Below, piece after piece: positions 13,859 through 28,000 of a stretch of 64,000 nt of DNA (positions are counted from its first letter, which is position 1; each line of letters begins with the position of its first letter). This DNA comes from Syngnathus acus. Lineage: Eukaryota; Chordata; Actinopteri; Syngnathiformes; Syngnathidae. The translations under genes and the position numbers were made by a program. The stretch lies in assembly GCF_901709675.1 (NCBI RefSeq), contig NC_051097.1:5327039-5391038 (forward strand). The letters run 5' to 3'. The notes beneath the pieces were generated by a model. That model had not been told where the DNA came from. It saw only the letters and a list, made by a program, of their open reading frames with translations, and searched no databases.

Positions 13859-15011
13859 CCCATTGTTAGGAGATAAGAGATGAAACGTGGCGGCATGCAG
13901 TTTAAGGCTTAGCCATGTTACATGGAGCCAAAGCAAGGGAAAATACTGCAATGCAGTTACTTTGTTACAAAAGAGAGCAGTGCAAGCGTCTCTGTCGTGG
14001 CTGCTCAGCACAATAGGACAAAAAAGCAGCACAAGTTGACAAAAAAAAGAGTGGAAATTAAGCTCATTTTACAAAACAGACGCAGTCAATTCCCAGTCTG
14101 CACTTTTTCCCCACCATGTTCTGTGTAAACACGGACATCATTTTTTTGTGCATTGATTTCTTCTGTAGAGCATTTTTGCCACAGCTCTGGTTGTTGTTTA
14201 AGTGGTAAATAAATAAAGCTGAATTGAGATGAGTTATGATCAATTTTGCCAGCTACCTTGAAAAAGTAACTTCTGATTTTTAAAGTAGCTTACTGATTAC
14301 TTGGGTAACTAGGTGTTTTCCAGCTGTTGATTATTTTTATTATACGTTGTAACTTTATTATCCTGTTTATTTTAATTGGTACAGAGTACATACAAAAACA
14401 TCTACCCGGAAAGACCAGCTTGCTGCCCTGATTTATTCATATTTGCATCTTTTTCTTGATCTTATATATTTGGTATTCAAATTATATACTGAATTATTAT
14501 GTTCAGTTATAAATAAATGGGTGTTGAATATTTATTTTCCTTTTGCGACATCTATGGGAAAAGAGGACAGTTAAGAAATATCACCATCTAGTGGTGGTCA
14601 CCATACGCTAAACACACTCATGCACATAAAGTGCATCCTGTGTAATCCCAAAAGTCAACTGAAAATGGAAAATAGCATGACATTTGTAAACATGCACTGT
14701 TAGCATGGTACACACATGCTTACCATTTTTGAAAAGGCATTTCAATTTCAAAATAAAAGCCTGCAGACTTTCAGCAGTACGTTTGTGTTGTATAATTGGA
14801 AGTGGGAAGTACATAACCCCGCAAATTCCAAAACAATGCATGACACAAACATTTTGGAGTTCCGAGTAACACTAAACACGGGGTTCAATTGTTTGCAATA
14901 ACTCGGAATAGGCGGTTCCCTGTTTGGAGAATAATTGAATGTCAAACATCTGTCCACATGTCATCAGCTGTGTGTAAAATAATGACATTTGACAAATAAA
15001 GTCATTATCAC

Positions 15012-15017
15012 TTTATT
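15012..15017 (-). terminator. eng: Candidate distal poly(A) signal of eng
   Basis: AATAAA on the minus strand lies about 2.2 kb past the eng stop and is followed by T-rich and GT-rich sequence. An AATAAA on the opposite strand (14995-15000) faces it 11 bases away. Which of this and the 16674 site is used cannot be told from sequence. Confidence 0.4.
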
Positions 15018-16673
15018 CATGTAATTTTCATAAAAAATAAGTATTCCTTCACAAACATAATACACAGTCCCTGGACTACAGTCTCAACAAATGGACATTT
15101 TTGTTAGTCTTGATGCCAAGTCAAATGTATACAGTAACTATTGAGAAAAAGTACATTTACAAAAAATATTGTGCATTTGGTCAGTGCCTTCATTGAGGGA
15201 TGGTCCCAATTGTTCAAAAGGAGGGGGACAAAATTGATAGACATTACATATAAAAGTCTAAAATATGGTGATGATACATTGATCCTGTAATTCTCCTATG
15301 ATACATATTAATACAGGATGTAATGATTCATCAGCAGCACAATTTGGTTTTGTATAAATGATTTAAATGAAGGCAGAAACTCAAACAGTTTGATTTTTAA
15401 ACATTAAAAATGAAGAGACAAAAGTGTGTCATCGCTCCTCCATATATTGCACAAATACTCAAGTGGTGATTTGTACTGGCCCTTCTGTCATCCACATACA
15501 TACAAAAATAGAGAAAGCACAAAAAAGTGGGGCAGAGAGAAAGGAGAAATTCACCAAATCAACACGGTCCAATGAAAAGTTGGTGACTTTTTTTTGGGGG
15601 GGGGGAACAAATGACTGTAGAGAAAGAGAAGTCTATACTTTCTTCTCCCGAAAAACAAACACTTGGACTTTTGTTCGTTTTTGTTGGGGGGAAAAAAAAA
15701 TATGACTCGTTTAGAAAAGTGGCAAAAAAAACAGATATTACTTTAGTTTTGATGTAAAACAAGTGACCTTTCTAAAAAAATAATGACTTGTGTATGAAAA
15801 TCAGCAAATTAATCGCTTTTCATTGGACAGATGATTAATTGAACATTAGACACAAAATGCAGTGCTGCTATAGAAAGCACTGATCAAGAATATTGATTAT
15901 GGAGAGTGGATTGTTGAAAGAAACCAGCTGGAAATTATTGCTTACATCTACTTGATGAAAATAAGGCATTAAAATCACATTATGGCTGTAACAGTAAGAG
16001 TCGACGATAACTTTTTTTTCCTACATTGCCAGCAATTATACATTTCTGCAATACAGGAATTTTGAGGAAAACAAAAAAAAAAAAGTCTAAAATACATCGT
16101 CAACAATCCGATTTGCAGTCCAGCAGCTGATTTGGAGGCAACGTCAATGTTCTGTCCTTGTTGAGACAGTGTTGTGCTTACTGACAAATGCTACATTTCC
16201 TAACGTTGTCAAACAGATTGCTACCTTCAAAGCATTCAGAGTCCTTCCGTTGATGGTTCTTGATTGGTTTTCGGGCAAGAAAAGCTAATATCAGGGCTGA
16301 CATAGTGGTGGCGACAGGAAATTAAGGAGACTGTAACCCCGTCGTAAGAGAATATTTTTGGCAAGCCTAACCATTTCCCTTCATCTTCCACTCTTGTATT
16401 AACAAGAGCTTTTGTCATTTTTTGTAACATCAAATGTATCAAACGGCGACACAAAATATGGCCATAGATGTGTCTTTCGATGTTTTGCTAACTGTTTGGA
16501 GACAGGTAGTAGGATGCTTATTTTACATCTCTCTCTTTTCACTTCATGTTAGCATCATATTTGTCAAAAATGGGAACTGGAACTAAGGAGGCAAAAAGTA
16601 CAGTACAGTTTTTCAAATCTGTCTTTGCATTACCTAACTTGTCCGCCTAATACAAGAGCGATTAGCCATAAAA

Positions 16674-16679
16674 TTTATT
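16674..16679 (-). terminator. eng: Candidate proximal poly(A) signal of eng
   Basis: AATAAA on the minus strand lies about 570 nt after the endoglin stop codon. The downstream sequence is moderately T-rich. Use of this site would give a 3' UTR of roughly 0.6 kb. Confidence 0.4.
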
Positions 16680-17250
16680 GAAAAGGACAACAGGAACTCT
16701 GGGGACTGATTCCACTTTCGGAGAGAGTTTCAGATGTTTTGCTCAATTATTGAAGACCGCTTGATAGATTTTTGTTGGTTCTTATGTTAACCGTTTTTAA
16801 GCAGTAGGCTTGCCTTTATCCACGTCTGTCGTTTGCTTCATCTCCCGCCGCCCTGACTTTGATTGTGCAACCGTCACAATCGGCGGAGGAATGCAGTGAA
16901 TTTCCTGCTGGCTCCCAGGGGGGGACAGGGTTTGTTTTTCCTGTTGCTGGGAGCCAATTTGTTTTTCTTTTCCTCTTGCCCTCTTTAACTTCCTGTCTGG
17001 AAGCCACACTTTAAAGGGCGACCACAGAGGTGAGCGTCACACGCCATCCATTAGACATTGCCGCCAGCCGACAGTACAAACAACGCAATCGTATCAATTC
17101 CAGGCTTGTATGTCAAAGATGGCGAGTTTCAATTTTAAAAAAAATAATAATAATAAAAGGGGCAGGGGGTGGTTGGGCCTCTTTATGAAATAAAAAAAAT
17201 TAAACCCATAACTGACTCGAAAAGGGGTCGGCAATTCCCTCGCCCTAATC

Positions 17251-17414
17251 TCACGCCATGCTGCTGGTGGGGGTGCTCTGGGTGCTTCCGATGCTCGCGT
17301 TTGCGCTGCTGTTCTCCGAAGCGGAAGGGTTCGACGATACGGGCTGCTGCTTGGCTCCTGAGCAGGGACAACCGGACGACAAGGAGGAGGCCATGTCCAG
17401 TCCGGTCGGGTAGC
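17251..17414 (-). CDS. eng: eng exon 12: cytoplasmic tail and stop
   Basis: The acceptor TTGATTCAG precedes residues 515-568 and a TGA stop at 17251-17253. The exon encodes the serine/threonine-rich tail with SENSSANASIGS and the C-terminal SSMA. The tail is the most human-like part of the protein and fixes the gene's identity. Confidence 0.95.
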
Positions 17415-18995
17415 CTGAATCAAGCAGGATGACACGCAATTACCTCTGCCAAGCTCCAAAAACAAGTGAGCCGGTGGTAAATGCTTGTTTGTTCATGGAA
17501 AGCCTCGGAAAGACAAACTCAATTCGATTTAACCTATCCTCCAGTATTCACCGAAAAAATTCCTCTCTGTTTTTTGTGCACTCCGGCCAAAGCTCTATCT
17601 AATATATGGAATAGGATTGCCTGTGGTGTCTTGGTGCCAAGGAACAATTTTGAAGTGAGAGGAGGAGCTTTATTTACTCCAGCCATCATATACAATTGAA
17701 AAGTAGTGCTCTTTCACCATCCAGTAGCATCCTTAGGCAATCATAAATCTTTTGGGGTTGGTGTCAACATGTTTTTTTTTTTTCATTCACTGCAGTGCTA
17801 GGTAACAATTCCCCATTAATAGACTGCGAAAACTTTTTCTTGAGGAAGGGTGTACAAATATGTATAAAGGTTTGGGTTAAACATAAAATGATGTTTTTTG
17901 GATGCAGCTTCCTTTAAAAAAAAAATGTAAAAAATTTTTTAAAAATCAATTATGCCGTCTTTTAAGTGAAAAAATAATTTTCAGGAAATAAGCCTCGTGA
18001 GTTTAACTCAAAAGGTTTTCGCCCCAAGTTTTTATAAAACAAACAAATTTGAGTTTTGTCTTTAAAAAAAACAAAAAATATCACCTACTATTTTATGGTG
18101 TAAACAAAGATTTTCTAGATTGAAGAATAAAACTCAACCATGAAAAAAAGTAAGTTTGATTGCCTCCTCCATTGCATATGAGCAAACAAATGAACACTCC
18201 TTCTACAAACTATTTCTGAAAGAACCTTGTTGTATTGTTAAGCTTATGAAAGATTGGCCTACCTGTTTTAATTTTGATAAACCACAGCGCTCCAATTAGT
18301 AACACTCCTATTAGGAAGCCGCCGAAAGCGATGCCCAGGATGGCGGGGAGGCCAAAATCAAAGCAGGGAGTGTCTGAAACATACACAAGAAAAAGAAAAA
18401 AAAAAAAAAACATGACGCAACCTTCAACATTGACGACAGCACTGAACTTTTTCTACACGTCTTCAGCTCTATTGGTACACACAGTAGTCAACTATGTTCA
18501 CAGTCAGAGTGAACACCCTGGAGGCAAATTGTGGCAAGCATGATGTCAGGCTGTCGAAGAGCATTTCATTCCTGCTGCTTCAACGCAGCAGAATGGACTC
18601 ACAACTGAAGAATATATTTTTTTTATAAACAATGCCAACATTACTGAGTCGTTTTCGTGAGCATCGTCAAAGAAACTACACATCTGTTGACCGCAGTAGT
18701 GACTTCTTGTGAACACCTGGTCTTATTGCACAAAGAGAAACGAGTCACGAGAAATGAAATCGTACCAAATTGGACCACAGTGACATCAGTCGTCTGTAAA
18801 TCGGTTGCCGTGTCAGTTGGTGCGCTTTAATGGCAAAGCTGAACAAACAGCGGCAGGAAGCAGGAGCAGGTGGAAAAGGATGACGTGACAGTGGGCCAGC
18901 ACTGTGACGCTAACCCTCCAATTGCTTTTTGTTTTGTTTTGTTTGTGGCTGCCTAATTTTTTACGGAAAAAACGACAAATACAGTTTGACATTCC

Positions 18996-19041
<46 letters not shown>

Positions 19042-22000
19042 ATAGCTCTAACTTTTAATCCATTTTCAAAAAAAATATTGTTTTTCTTAGTTTGAAGGGA
19101 AAAATAACTGCTGCTTTGTTTTCCTTGAAAAACTACAAGCATCCCTTTTGAAGTACGGGTCCCCGGGAGGAACATTATAGTTGTAAATCGTGGTGTTGGC
19201 TGTGACTTTTTTTTTTTTTTTTTTTTAAACAGAATTGCACTAAATTCTTGCGAAACCACTGTGGTACTGTGCATTAACCAAAGGAAAGACAAAAAAAGTG
19301 GAAAGAGGCCAAAATAACAGCAGGGTTCCCGACTTTTAATCAGCCTCCACTTCCTCGCGTGATTCCACCGCTGGAATCATCGAAGTGTTTCTGCACGCTT
19401 GAGTAATGGCTGTCCAATAGGCCGACAATAGCTGGAGGCCCAGCGCCCGTGTTTGGACAGCGGCGCAGTCAAAAACCCCCGTGGAAAACACAAAGGGCTC
19501 CGGGCCGCGTCCCCCGAGAGTCGTTACTTGTGATTGTGGCCACAAGGTCAGGCTGCAGTCCTTCCTAGAGGACGAGCCCCCCCCTCCGCCTTCTCTCGGC
19601 TCCGCACCCACTTGGAAGGCGGCATCCTGAGTTCACTGCTATGACGACCGCCTATGCAGTTACTGGTGCACTCAAAGAAACAATAGCTAAACTACAGCCA
19701 GCAGTGAGGACACACAGCGAGGAGACCACTGGCCATTTGGAACTCCTTCAGTTCTGTGTCATCTTTGCAAAGAAAAAGTAAATTACACTGCATTGGTGGA
19801 ATTTCTGCAATTGACGCACTTTGTAAGAAGAATAGTCAATAAATGTACTTTCACTGAAGCGTAAACAGAGAAAAAAATTGATATTTTTTCACGTTTTAAA
19901 AGCACACAAAATGGGGAGAATATGAACGTGATATCACATCAAATTTAAGAATTTAAAATATACGAATAAATTTGAAAAATAATTTTTAGTTTTTTTAGAA
20001 AAGAAATCTCAAAAGAAAATGTTTTAAATGTCCAAAAGCGACTAACTGAAAAAATATTCATACATTTAAAAATAATCATTAAAAGTATACATCAAGTAGA
20101 TAGAATTTAAAATATACGAATAAATTTGAAAAATAATTTTTTGTTTTTTTAGAAAAGAAATCTCAAAAGAAAATGTTTTAAATGTCCAAAAGCGACTAAC
20201 TGAAAAAATATTCATAAATTTAAAAATAATCATTAAAAGTATACATCAAGTAGATAAAAATAAGATGATACTAATAACAATCAATCAAATCTAAATAGTA
20301 TAACGGAAGCAACGAGTAGAACAAATGTTGGAGATTAAGCTGAACTCACTGAGTGTTTGTTGACAAGGCTGGGTGACCTCCAAGTTTCTTTTCACTCGTC
20401 CTCCATCGCCACATTTCTGGTGAGCAGCAAAAGACAAACAGTTGACCAAGTGGCCCCGCGTTTGAGCATTAATGAGTCCTAATCCTGCCCTGGTATCTTC
20501 CATGCTCGTCATTTATTTAATAGACTGTGTGACGTGATTCATTTCTCACTTGAGATTTAATGAGCTGTCACGTCCTTTCCCTCGCTTGCGGTTTTAAAAA
20601 GTAGAGCATGTTTTGAGTTGTTACCTCGCTGTAGCAAAGTTTGACAGAACATTCCAGGTCCCAAGTGGTGGAGCTGAGCTCCTGCAGGTTATCCAAGGAG
20701 AAGCTCAGTCGTGTGCTGTTGGGGCATAAATTCGAGGAGCAGAACTCTGGTATGAAGCGGAGCTCCTGAACTACCGGGCAGGAGGAGCCCTTGGAGCGCA
20801 CATAGCAGCTCATCACTTTGATAGTCAGAACAATGTCACCCAGAGTGTGGCCCGAAATCTGAAAAAATATGCAGAAAACAAAAGATCCTGATTAACCCAA
20901 ACGGGGAACTCTTACATAATTCTTCCCCTAAATTAATCAGATTTAGTCACAGATGTTTCTAAGTGCCAAGAAAATAATTGGTTAATTGAAATCAATTACT
21001 TTTGTTACGGTCTTCTTTCATTCATTTTTTTTCTCTGTTTATTTAGTTTGTTAGCTGGTCGGTTGAGTAATTTACTTTTTTTTTTTTGTTGGTTTGCTCA
21101 TTCATTCAATTCTTCATTTAATTAGGGAAACTCATTCATTTATTGTTATTTTTTTTATAGCTCATTTAGTAAGTTAACTTGGTAATGTGTTTGTTCCTTC
21201 TATTAATTTGGTGATTTGCTTTATTGTTTCATTAGTTCAGTTAGGTTGTTATTTTGATCATTCATTTCAGTAATTAAGTGTTTAATCAGACGTGTGTTCA
21301 TTCATTTGTTAGTGAGCTAGTAAGTTAGTTTATTAGGAAGATTACACAATACTGTTACATTTTGGTGAAGATCAATCAGACCACGACCTCGGCAGAGGTC
21401 CGCACTCATCTGGTGCCATTGGAGCTCTTATTGCAACCTACAACTTCATTCAGACTCTCTGGGACGTGTTGTTATTCCTACCTCGGCATAGATTTTCTTG
21501 TCGCACTGCACCTTGGTATTGGGGTCCAGGGGTGAGCGGTAATCAGGCGCCATGTAGAACTGCATCAACAGAGGCATCTGATGAGGCTCCGCCGTGGTTG
21601 ACGGCACGGCTTCTGTTATTGTTTCGGTCACTGAAGCACAGAGACAGTGTGTATATTTCGTGTATAGTGAGAAATGTTGCCAATTTTCCCTTTGTTTGAC
21701 CAAATAATACAAGAAATTTGTCCCACAGTTTCTGACAAATACACGAGATGATATGAATTGAGGTGAGTCCATTCAGCGTAGAGTGGAGGCCACTATATTT
21801 TGCTTACCTGCTGGGCTGTCTCGACCGAGCACCAGCAACAACTGGGAGCCCTCGGGTCTCATTTCGGTGTAGCTGGTAAAGGCGTCGGCCTTAAAATAAT
21901 CCAGAGCCTTCTTCTGCACGTCCTCGGCGTGATCGCTGCTGAGCTCAAACAGGGGCTGAATTCGGTGGGCCATGGCAGGCAGCACAATCTCATTGTTGGA

Positions 22001-25000
22001 CTGGAGAGGTGGGGAGGCAGGCCCAGTGAATTAGTCATGACACTGGGACGGATAGAGTAAATAATGTAAGGCGGCCAGACCTACGCAGAACTTGGTGTGC
22101 TGTGCGTTGAGGAAAGTCCACGTGGTGCCCCGAGGACCCCTCAGGAACACGCTGGACTTCTTTGTGTCCACACGAACTGACACGTTGCTGAAACGCCAAA
22201 AAGGAAAGATGGAATTTGAATTTTGCACTTCAGGGGGCACGGAACAATATATTTCGCCGCCTACCGAACATTGGCATCCTCTGGGATATTGATGATATGA
22301 AGCTCCCCGTCGTTGGCAGTGGGGCCGCGTAGCTGCTGTTTCTCTGGCTCCGGCGGCGGGGAGCAGGACTTGAATGAAGACGTCAAGGGCGCGGCTTCAA
22401 TTTTCATGAAGTGCTTCTCTGATGGATCTTCGCTGTGCAGCACGCATTCTCGAGAACCGGCTTTTGTTCCTGCACAAGTAACGTTGTTTTGAAACTCATG
22501 TGCACTTATTGACAAGAAACTACTGATTGACAGCCAGAATTGTTAAGCATGTTTACCGTATTTTCCGGACTATAAGGGACTTATACTCAGGAGCGACTTA
22601 TGTGTGAAATTATTAACACATTATATCATTTCACGTTATTTTCACACTAAACCGCATGAAGTCGCTCTAGGCCTGTGGAATAATTGGATCTGCAACTGAC
22701 TACGAGTCTGACGTAAGCCACGTAGAAGAGGAAGCGCTGCATCTTCTACTCCAAATTCATGAAATAGGCCAAGACAAAAATCCCCATGCCCTTCACTTAA
22801 TATATTGATGCACAAACTTTTGAGACAATCACTGCAAAAAACAATTTTGGTAACTTTTTTTGCAAGTAGTTTTGAAATCACCTTTGCAAACAAAAATGGA
22901 CGTCATCCACATACTAAACAGCTTTCTACAAAACTTGAGTTTCAAGGAGGTTAGAGTGCCAGCTACTACAAAGGTTCCAATAATCACTTACATCTCCTTT
23001 AACATTCACTCAGACTATCTAGGAACGGAGGTACTGAGAATTTTAATGCCCACAGCTGCTTATTATGCATTTTCCTGTTGCTACCATGCATGGCGTGAAT
23101 TCAGAATCTCTCTCGCACACTCTCTGGGGGAACTCAAATTTTCTATTCTACACAGTATTCAGATGCACAAGAGTTCAACAAGACCAACAACACGCCCACA
23201 TAGGTCATGGAACGTTGGAACTCGTCACTTCTACTTAAATTTTCCAAATCCTTAAGGAATATTAATCAATAACACTGTATAGCCAACAAAAAGGTGAGTT
23301 AGTATTTCACTGGACTACTTGAAACCTTTCTTATGACATGTTCATCTTCAACAAAGCCACATTCCATCCCTAGAGAACAACAAAATAACAAAACCTGGAC
23401 AATATGACTGTCATTTTGTGCAGGGTAAAAGATAAAAACATAACCCCATAAAAGTTGCTCAAGTTATAATAAGACTACTGTTAGCGCAGAGATAGAAATA
23501 AGATATATCCGAATAAATCTTCATTAAAAAGTCCCATTATTTGAGAACATTTTCCCCAAGAGATGTTTTCCCACAGAATAATCTTTTTGTTGCTCGGAAT
23601 ATCTGCAGTATTAACGACTGCATTAATCACTCAATTGAAGGCTCATATTTATTGGCGTGTTTAAATCCTTGCGGAGTCTCATGTAAAACGAGACCAGCTG
23701 ATAAATACCAATGTAATGGAGGGGGGGGGGGAATGGAAGAGGATGAAAAAACGGAACCACCGGCATGCTCCGCATCCAGCTTGAGCCGTGTCAGGGCTCT
23801 TCTGTAGCTCAGTGCGCCTTAAGGAGGATTTGTTGGGGAAATGATTGTGTTCACACCAGCGAGGGTAACTCGGTTCGCTCCGCTTTGTATTCACCTTGCC
23901 GTGATAGGAAAACAACACACGTACGACCAGGAAAGGCGTCCTCACCTTCTGTGCGCCTTGAAAGCAGCACTTTAAGATTTTCCACGGTGGTGAAAGAAGT
24001 CACGCCACCGAACTTGCGAGTGGCCCACCTCACCAGCTCCTCGTCCTCACTGGGAAAGTCGACGGCATGGACGTTGCTGTGTTTCTCATTGGCGTGAAAG
24101 GTTAGCGTCGAGGTGTTAATTTTCTGTAAAGTGGAGACAATATTTAACTGATGAATGATTATCATCTATTATTACTAAATGGAAAAACTTTTGATTTGAA
24201 CGTTTCGATTCGTAAAACAATAGCAAGAATGCTGAGGTCATAGTTGAAAGCCAAAGAACAGCCAGCGTAGCGTCACCATTGTTTCTATTTCTATTTGCCT
24301 CCAGCATTCCCAGACTTTTTTTCCATATCAAACATGTTTGTCGGCCCCTTCTCTCTCTCTCTCTCTCTCGTTCTCTCATTCACTTATTCCTCGCCTCCGC
24401 CCAGCTCTACTTTGTGTCTATTCTCTCGTTCGAAAAGAAATGTTTATTATGGTTAAGCGTCCACGGGCCCGGTTGCACAACCCCCTTTGGAGCCAAGGTC
24501 TTTCCTTTGCTTCCTGACTGGGGCCAGGAAATGGGACCTTTTTTAGCTTTGTGCGTCACCACGGTCGGCTGGAATCTGGCTCCATACAAGGTATAAATAT
24601 ATACATCCATGCTGGAGACGAGACACTGCCGTTTCCGTGTCTGACCCAATGGGGAAATAATGGACTTTATTTCGACACGAAAGTGGCTGTGTATGCATCG
24701 ACATGTATGCAAAAAGACTGATGCTACAAAAAATAAATACTGAGTGTTGACCATTTATATTCCTTTGGATTTAAAGATCTATTCATTTAATTTTTAACAA
24801 TATTGCAACAAACTCCTTTTTAAGCGCAACCCAGACTAAAAATAAAACAGTGGAGGATATCTTATAAAAAGCCCCCAAAGCATAACCCATAAATGCTCAC
24901 AACATTATCTTCAACCTTCATTCTGGTAAATTATGCATGATTATGCATTCAAATTCTGAATTTACTTTCATTTAGCATGAACCCTTTTTGTGGGAGAAAA

Positions 25001-28000
25001 ATTTGACCTATTTTCCCCTGTCATAATAATTGCTTTAATCACATAAAATTACGACCTTAGTACATGACTTTTTCCCCATAACGTGACATTTTAATCCGTA
25101 ATTTACATAAACAGTTTCAGTCTCAAATCTAGTCGCAATGTAGTACAATTCAAAAGATGTTTTTTGCAAAAATCTGACTTGTTGGAGTTATGATTTTTAC
25201 AGAACCTCTTTTTTAACACAAATTAAAGAATTTCTCTGTAATATTAAAAGTTGACCCTTGACAAATGACTTTTTTGGTCATTAGAATTTGTGTCGTAACC
25301 ACTACTGCTAAATTCTTGTAATAGAATAAACTTCTTTCTCGTACTTTTAACAATTTCTCCCAAATATGGCTCGTCTTTATCTTGAAGACGCAAAGTGACT
25401 TTTCTGTGTTATTGGATTAGGGACAGACGGAGCACAAATGATAACCAGGTCAGCTTTTGATCCTGAAAGAAGTAAAAGTGCTGACTCTCGCAAATAACTT
25501 ATCTTTTGGGGGCTTTTGTGTCAGTCGAAGTCACCAAGGTCGCACGTACACACGCACGCAGTCGCTTACTCGAGTGTGTCACACCGAAAAAGAAAGAATG
25601 GTGAAAGGCGAGGCAGCCTGCAGGGAGTCATTGATTCTAATGTGACCATTTCACTGATGCGGAAACCAAAAATAGTACGTTTGACAGGAAATCTACCAAA
25701 AATACAAATGGGGAACTCCACTTACACTGGAATTTGAAAGAAGGTAATGTTTTTTTAATCGCGACACCACAGCGGATTTCAGCCTTAGATTTGATTCAGT
25801 GTGATGTACCATGTTTAAGGTTTGAGTTGCGTTCAAGGATCTCAAGGGGAGTTTGTGGGAATCCGAGATGAGATCTAAAAGATGGTTCTCATTAGTCTTT
25901 TTGGAACAAAGGGAGGATTAGAAAAGTCCAACTACAAAGGGATTAAAGTTTAATTTAAATTTAAGATTGATAAAAAAAATATTATCCATGGAAGAAACAT
26001 CTTAGCCCCACCCAAAAAATAACAACTGTAATCTTAGTGATTTTTTTCCATAAAAAAATGTATTCAACACTATTCAGGATTTTATCCCCCTTAAAATACT
26101 TTATTCTCCTATTTTAGGAGGTGGGGCACATTCATTAATTTGTCATATTCCTGTCATTAGTTATTTAATACAACTGCATTCGCAAAAAAGTAACTTTTTC
26201 CTTGCAGTATCGTTTTCTTTGATTTGTCTTATCTTTTTTCCCCACGACGAGTATTCTTGGATAATTCAGATTTGTTCTTTATACTTGAGTTTCGCCCAAA
26301 AATGTCAGTCACAGTGGGCTGTTTATTGAATGGTGCACTGCAAAACTAATTCTTATTTGTGAAAAAATAATAAACACCATTCTGCACACTCAGCAGGGTC
26401 AAATGTGTGCATTTGCCACTTGCTGTGACCCAAGCGCCGAGTCAATGTCCCGGCGTTAGCTGCGAGGGTGACCCTGAGCCAATCTGTCACAATCGTGACA
26501 CATGTCCTCTGATGCAGAGCAGCTGCTGTTTTCTCTGACACTGCACTTCAACTCTATTATCCCCCAGTGATGCAGCTCACCCCTCGGTAACAAAACAAGA
26601 ATTTGAACAAAACGTCCTGTGCTCCCACGGTAACGTTGTCCAGACCCTCAGTCAGCCATGATAACAGTAATGCTATCACACAACTGTCAGCGTATCTGAC
26701 AGACGTCACATTTCTTTCCAGCATACGAAATTGTTTCCAATGACGGGCTGCTTGTGTAATGTAAAATAAATAAATGAATAAGTTGATATGTTGAATTTCA
26801 AGTGTTGTGGTAATATTTTCTAGATTACAGCGAACCAAAAAGAAAACTTTTTACTTTACTCTTGTAATATATTAGTTAAAGATGGGTAAGTACTGAGAAC
26901 AGGTATGGGATGGCTGCCGATACCAGCTAAGGTAATAATCATCTGACATTGTGTAAGTCCTCTTCTGCAATACTGTGGCGGTTTGACACCTCGGCAAATC
27001 ATCCGGGTCAGAAAATCTCACTGTGTTAATGGACATTTACAAATCAAAAGTACAAGAGGTACAGGAACTTAGTGAGAGTTTGATTCTTGGACAGATACAT
27101 TTTATTATCGTTCATCTTCGGACTATAAATCTGAACAAACCTTCCCAGGGTAGACTGTAAGTGGTGCCTATTTAAAACAATCTTGACTGCTAATGTTGAT
27201 GCAATGACAAGAGCTTCAAATCTTAATCCTGCTTCCAGGCTATGTGGTTGATAGGGGGCGACACCAGTAGCAGGATATGAGGCCACAAAAAGCACATTTG
27301 TCAATCAAGAAAACTCTTAGCGGTGCAGACAAAGTTCAAGCTCACAAAAGAAAAGTGCAACGTGTGCAATAGCGGAGGAAGGTACAACGGCGCTGCATGA
27401 CAGCACAGGGACTCGGAGCTGCTTGGCAAGCCAACAAATTTTAGATAAAAGTTTTTATCTGAAGTTGTAGCGCGACTAAGCGAAACGTAAAGGCTACTCA
27501 CATAAATGTTGACGCCAGCATTGATCGAGTAGAGACCGTAGGCAATGTCCCGCGACGTGATGATGAGGTTCATGGGTTTGGCGTCTGTCATCTTCAGAGA
27601 GAACATCTTGGCATCCTGATAGATAATTAAAGCAATGCGGTTAACATTATTGAAAAGGGGGGAGGAAAAAAAAAAAAAGGCCATTGTGCATGTTGTTGCA
27701 TCTCCATGAATAATTAAGTCGCGCAGGATGGGTTAAGCAATGCGTCACTTTTATACGCAAATGTTCGACTGCTTAAGCATAAGAATGAGACAATAACTAG
27801 TAATGCTTATATGAGAGCTTCATAATACAGTGCTATCGGTCCTACTGCGGGGGAGGTTTGGCAGTAGATGAAAAGACGGCCTGTGATTAGGGAAAGACGT
27901 TCCAGCGAAGCGGCGTAAATATTTCTCCCGCGCTGTCAAAGCGTCCCGGTGAGAGTTTTGGAGGAGCCGAGTAATGAGGCTCGCCGAGTGTACGCCGTGT

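Larger units (their letters stand above)
1..15000. other. Gene-free left flank, 3' of eng
   Basis: No exon chain, conserved protein domain or RNA gene could be supported here on either strand. The longest open frames (for example 3654-4049 minus and 5749-6093 plus) have random-looking composition and no recognisable motif. The stretch holds a palindromic transposon (1473-1783), a possible degraded element (about 11611-11972), short AT and CT microsatellites, and GC-balanced islands around 3478-3610, 8760-8990, 9590-9810, 10950-11330 and 13485-13760 that look less neutral than the surrounding AT-rich DNA. Those islands could be regulatory, but that is inference. Confidence 0.6.

Noticed and set aside
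19001-19037. Poly-T run as a retrotransposon tail
   Set aside because: No element body or target-site duplication is visible next to it.
18813-19292. 159-residue open frame, minus strand
   Set aside because: Its length comes from two poly-A runs read as polylysine inside eng intron 10.
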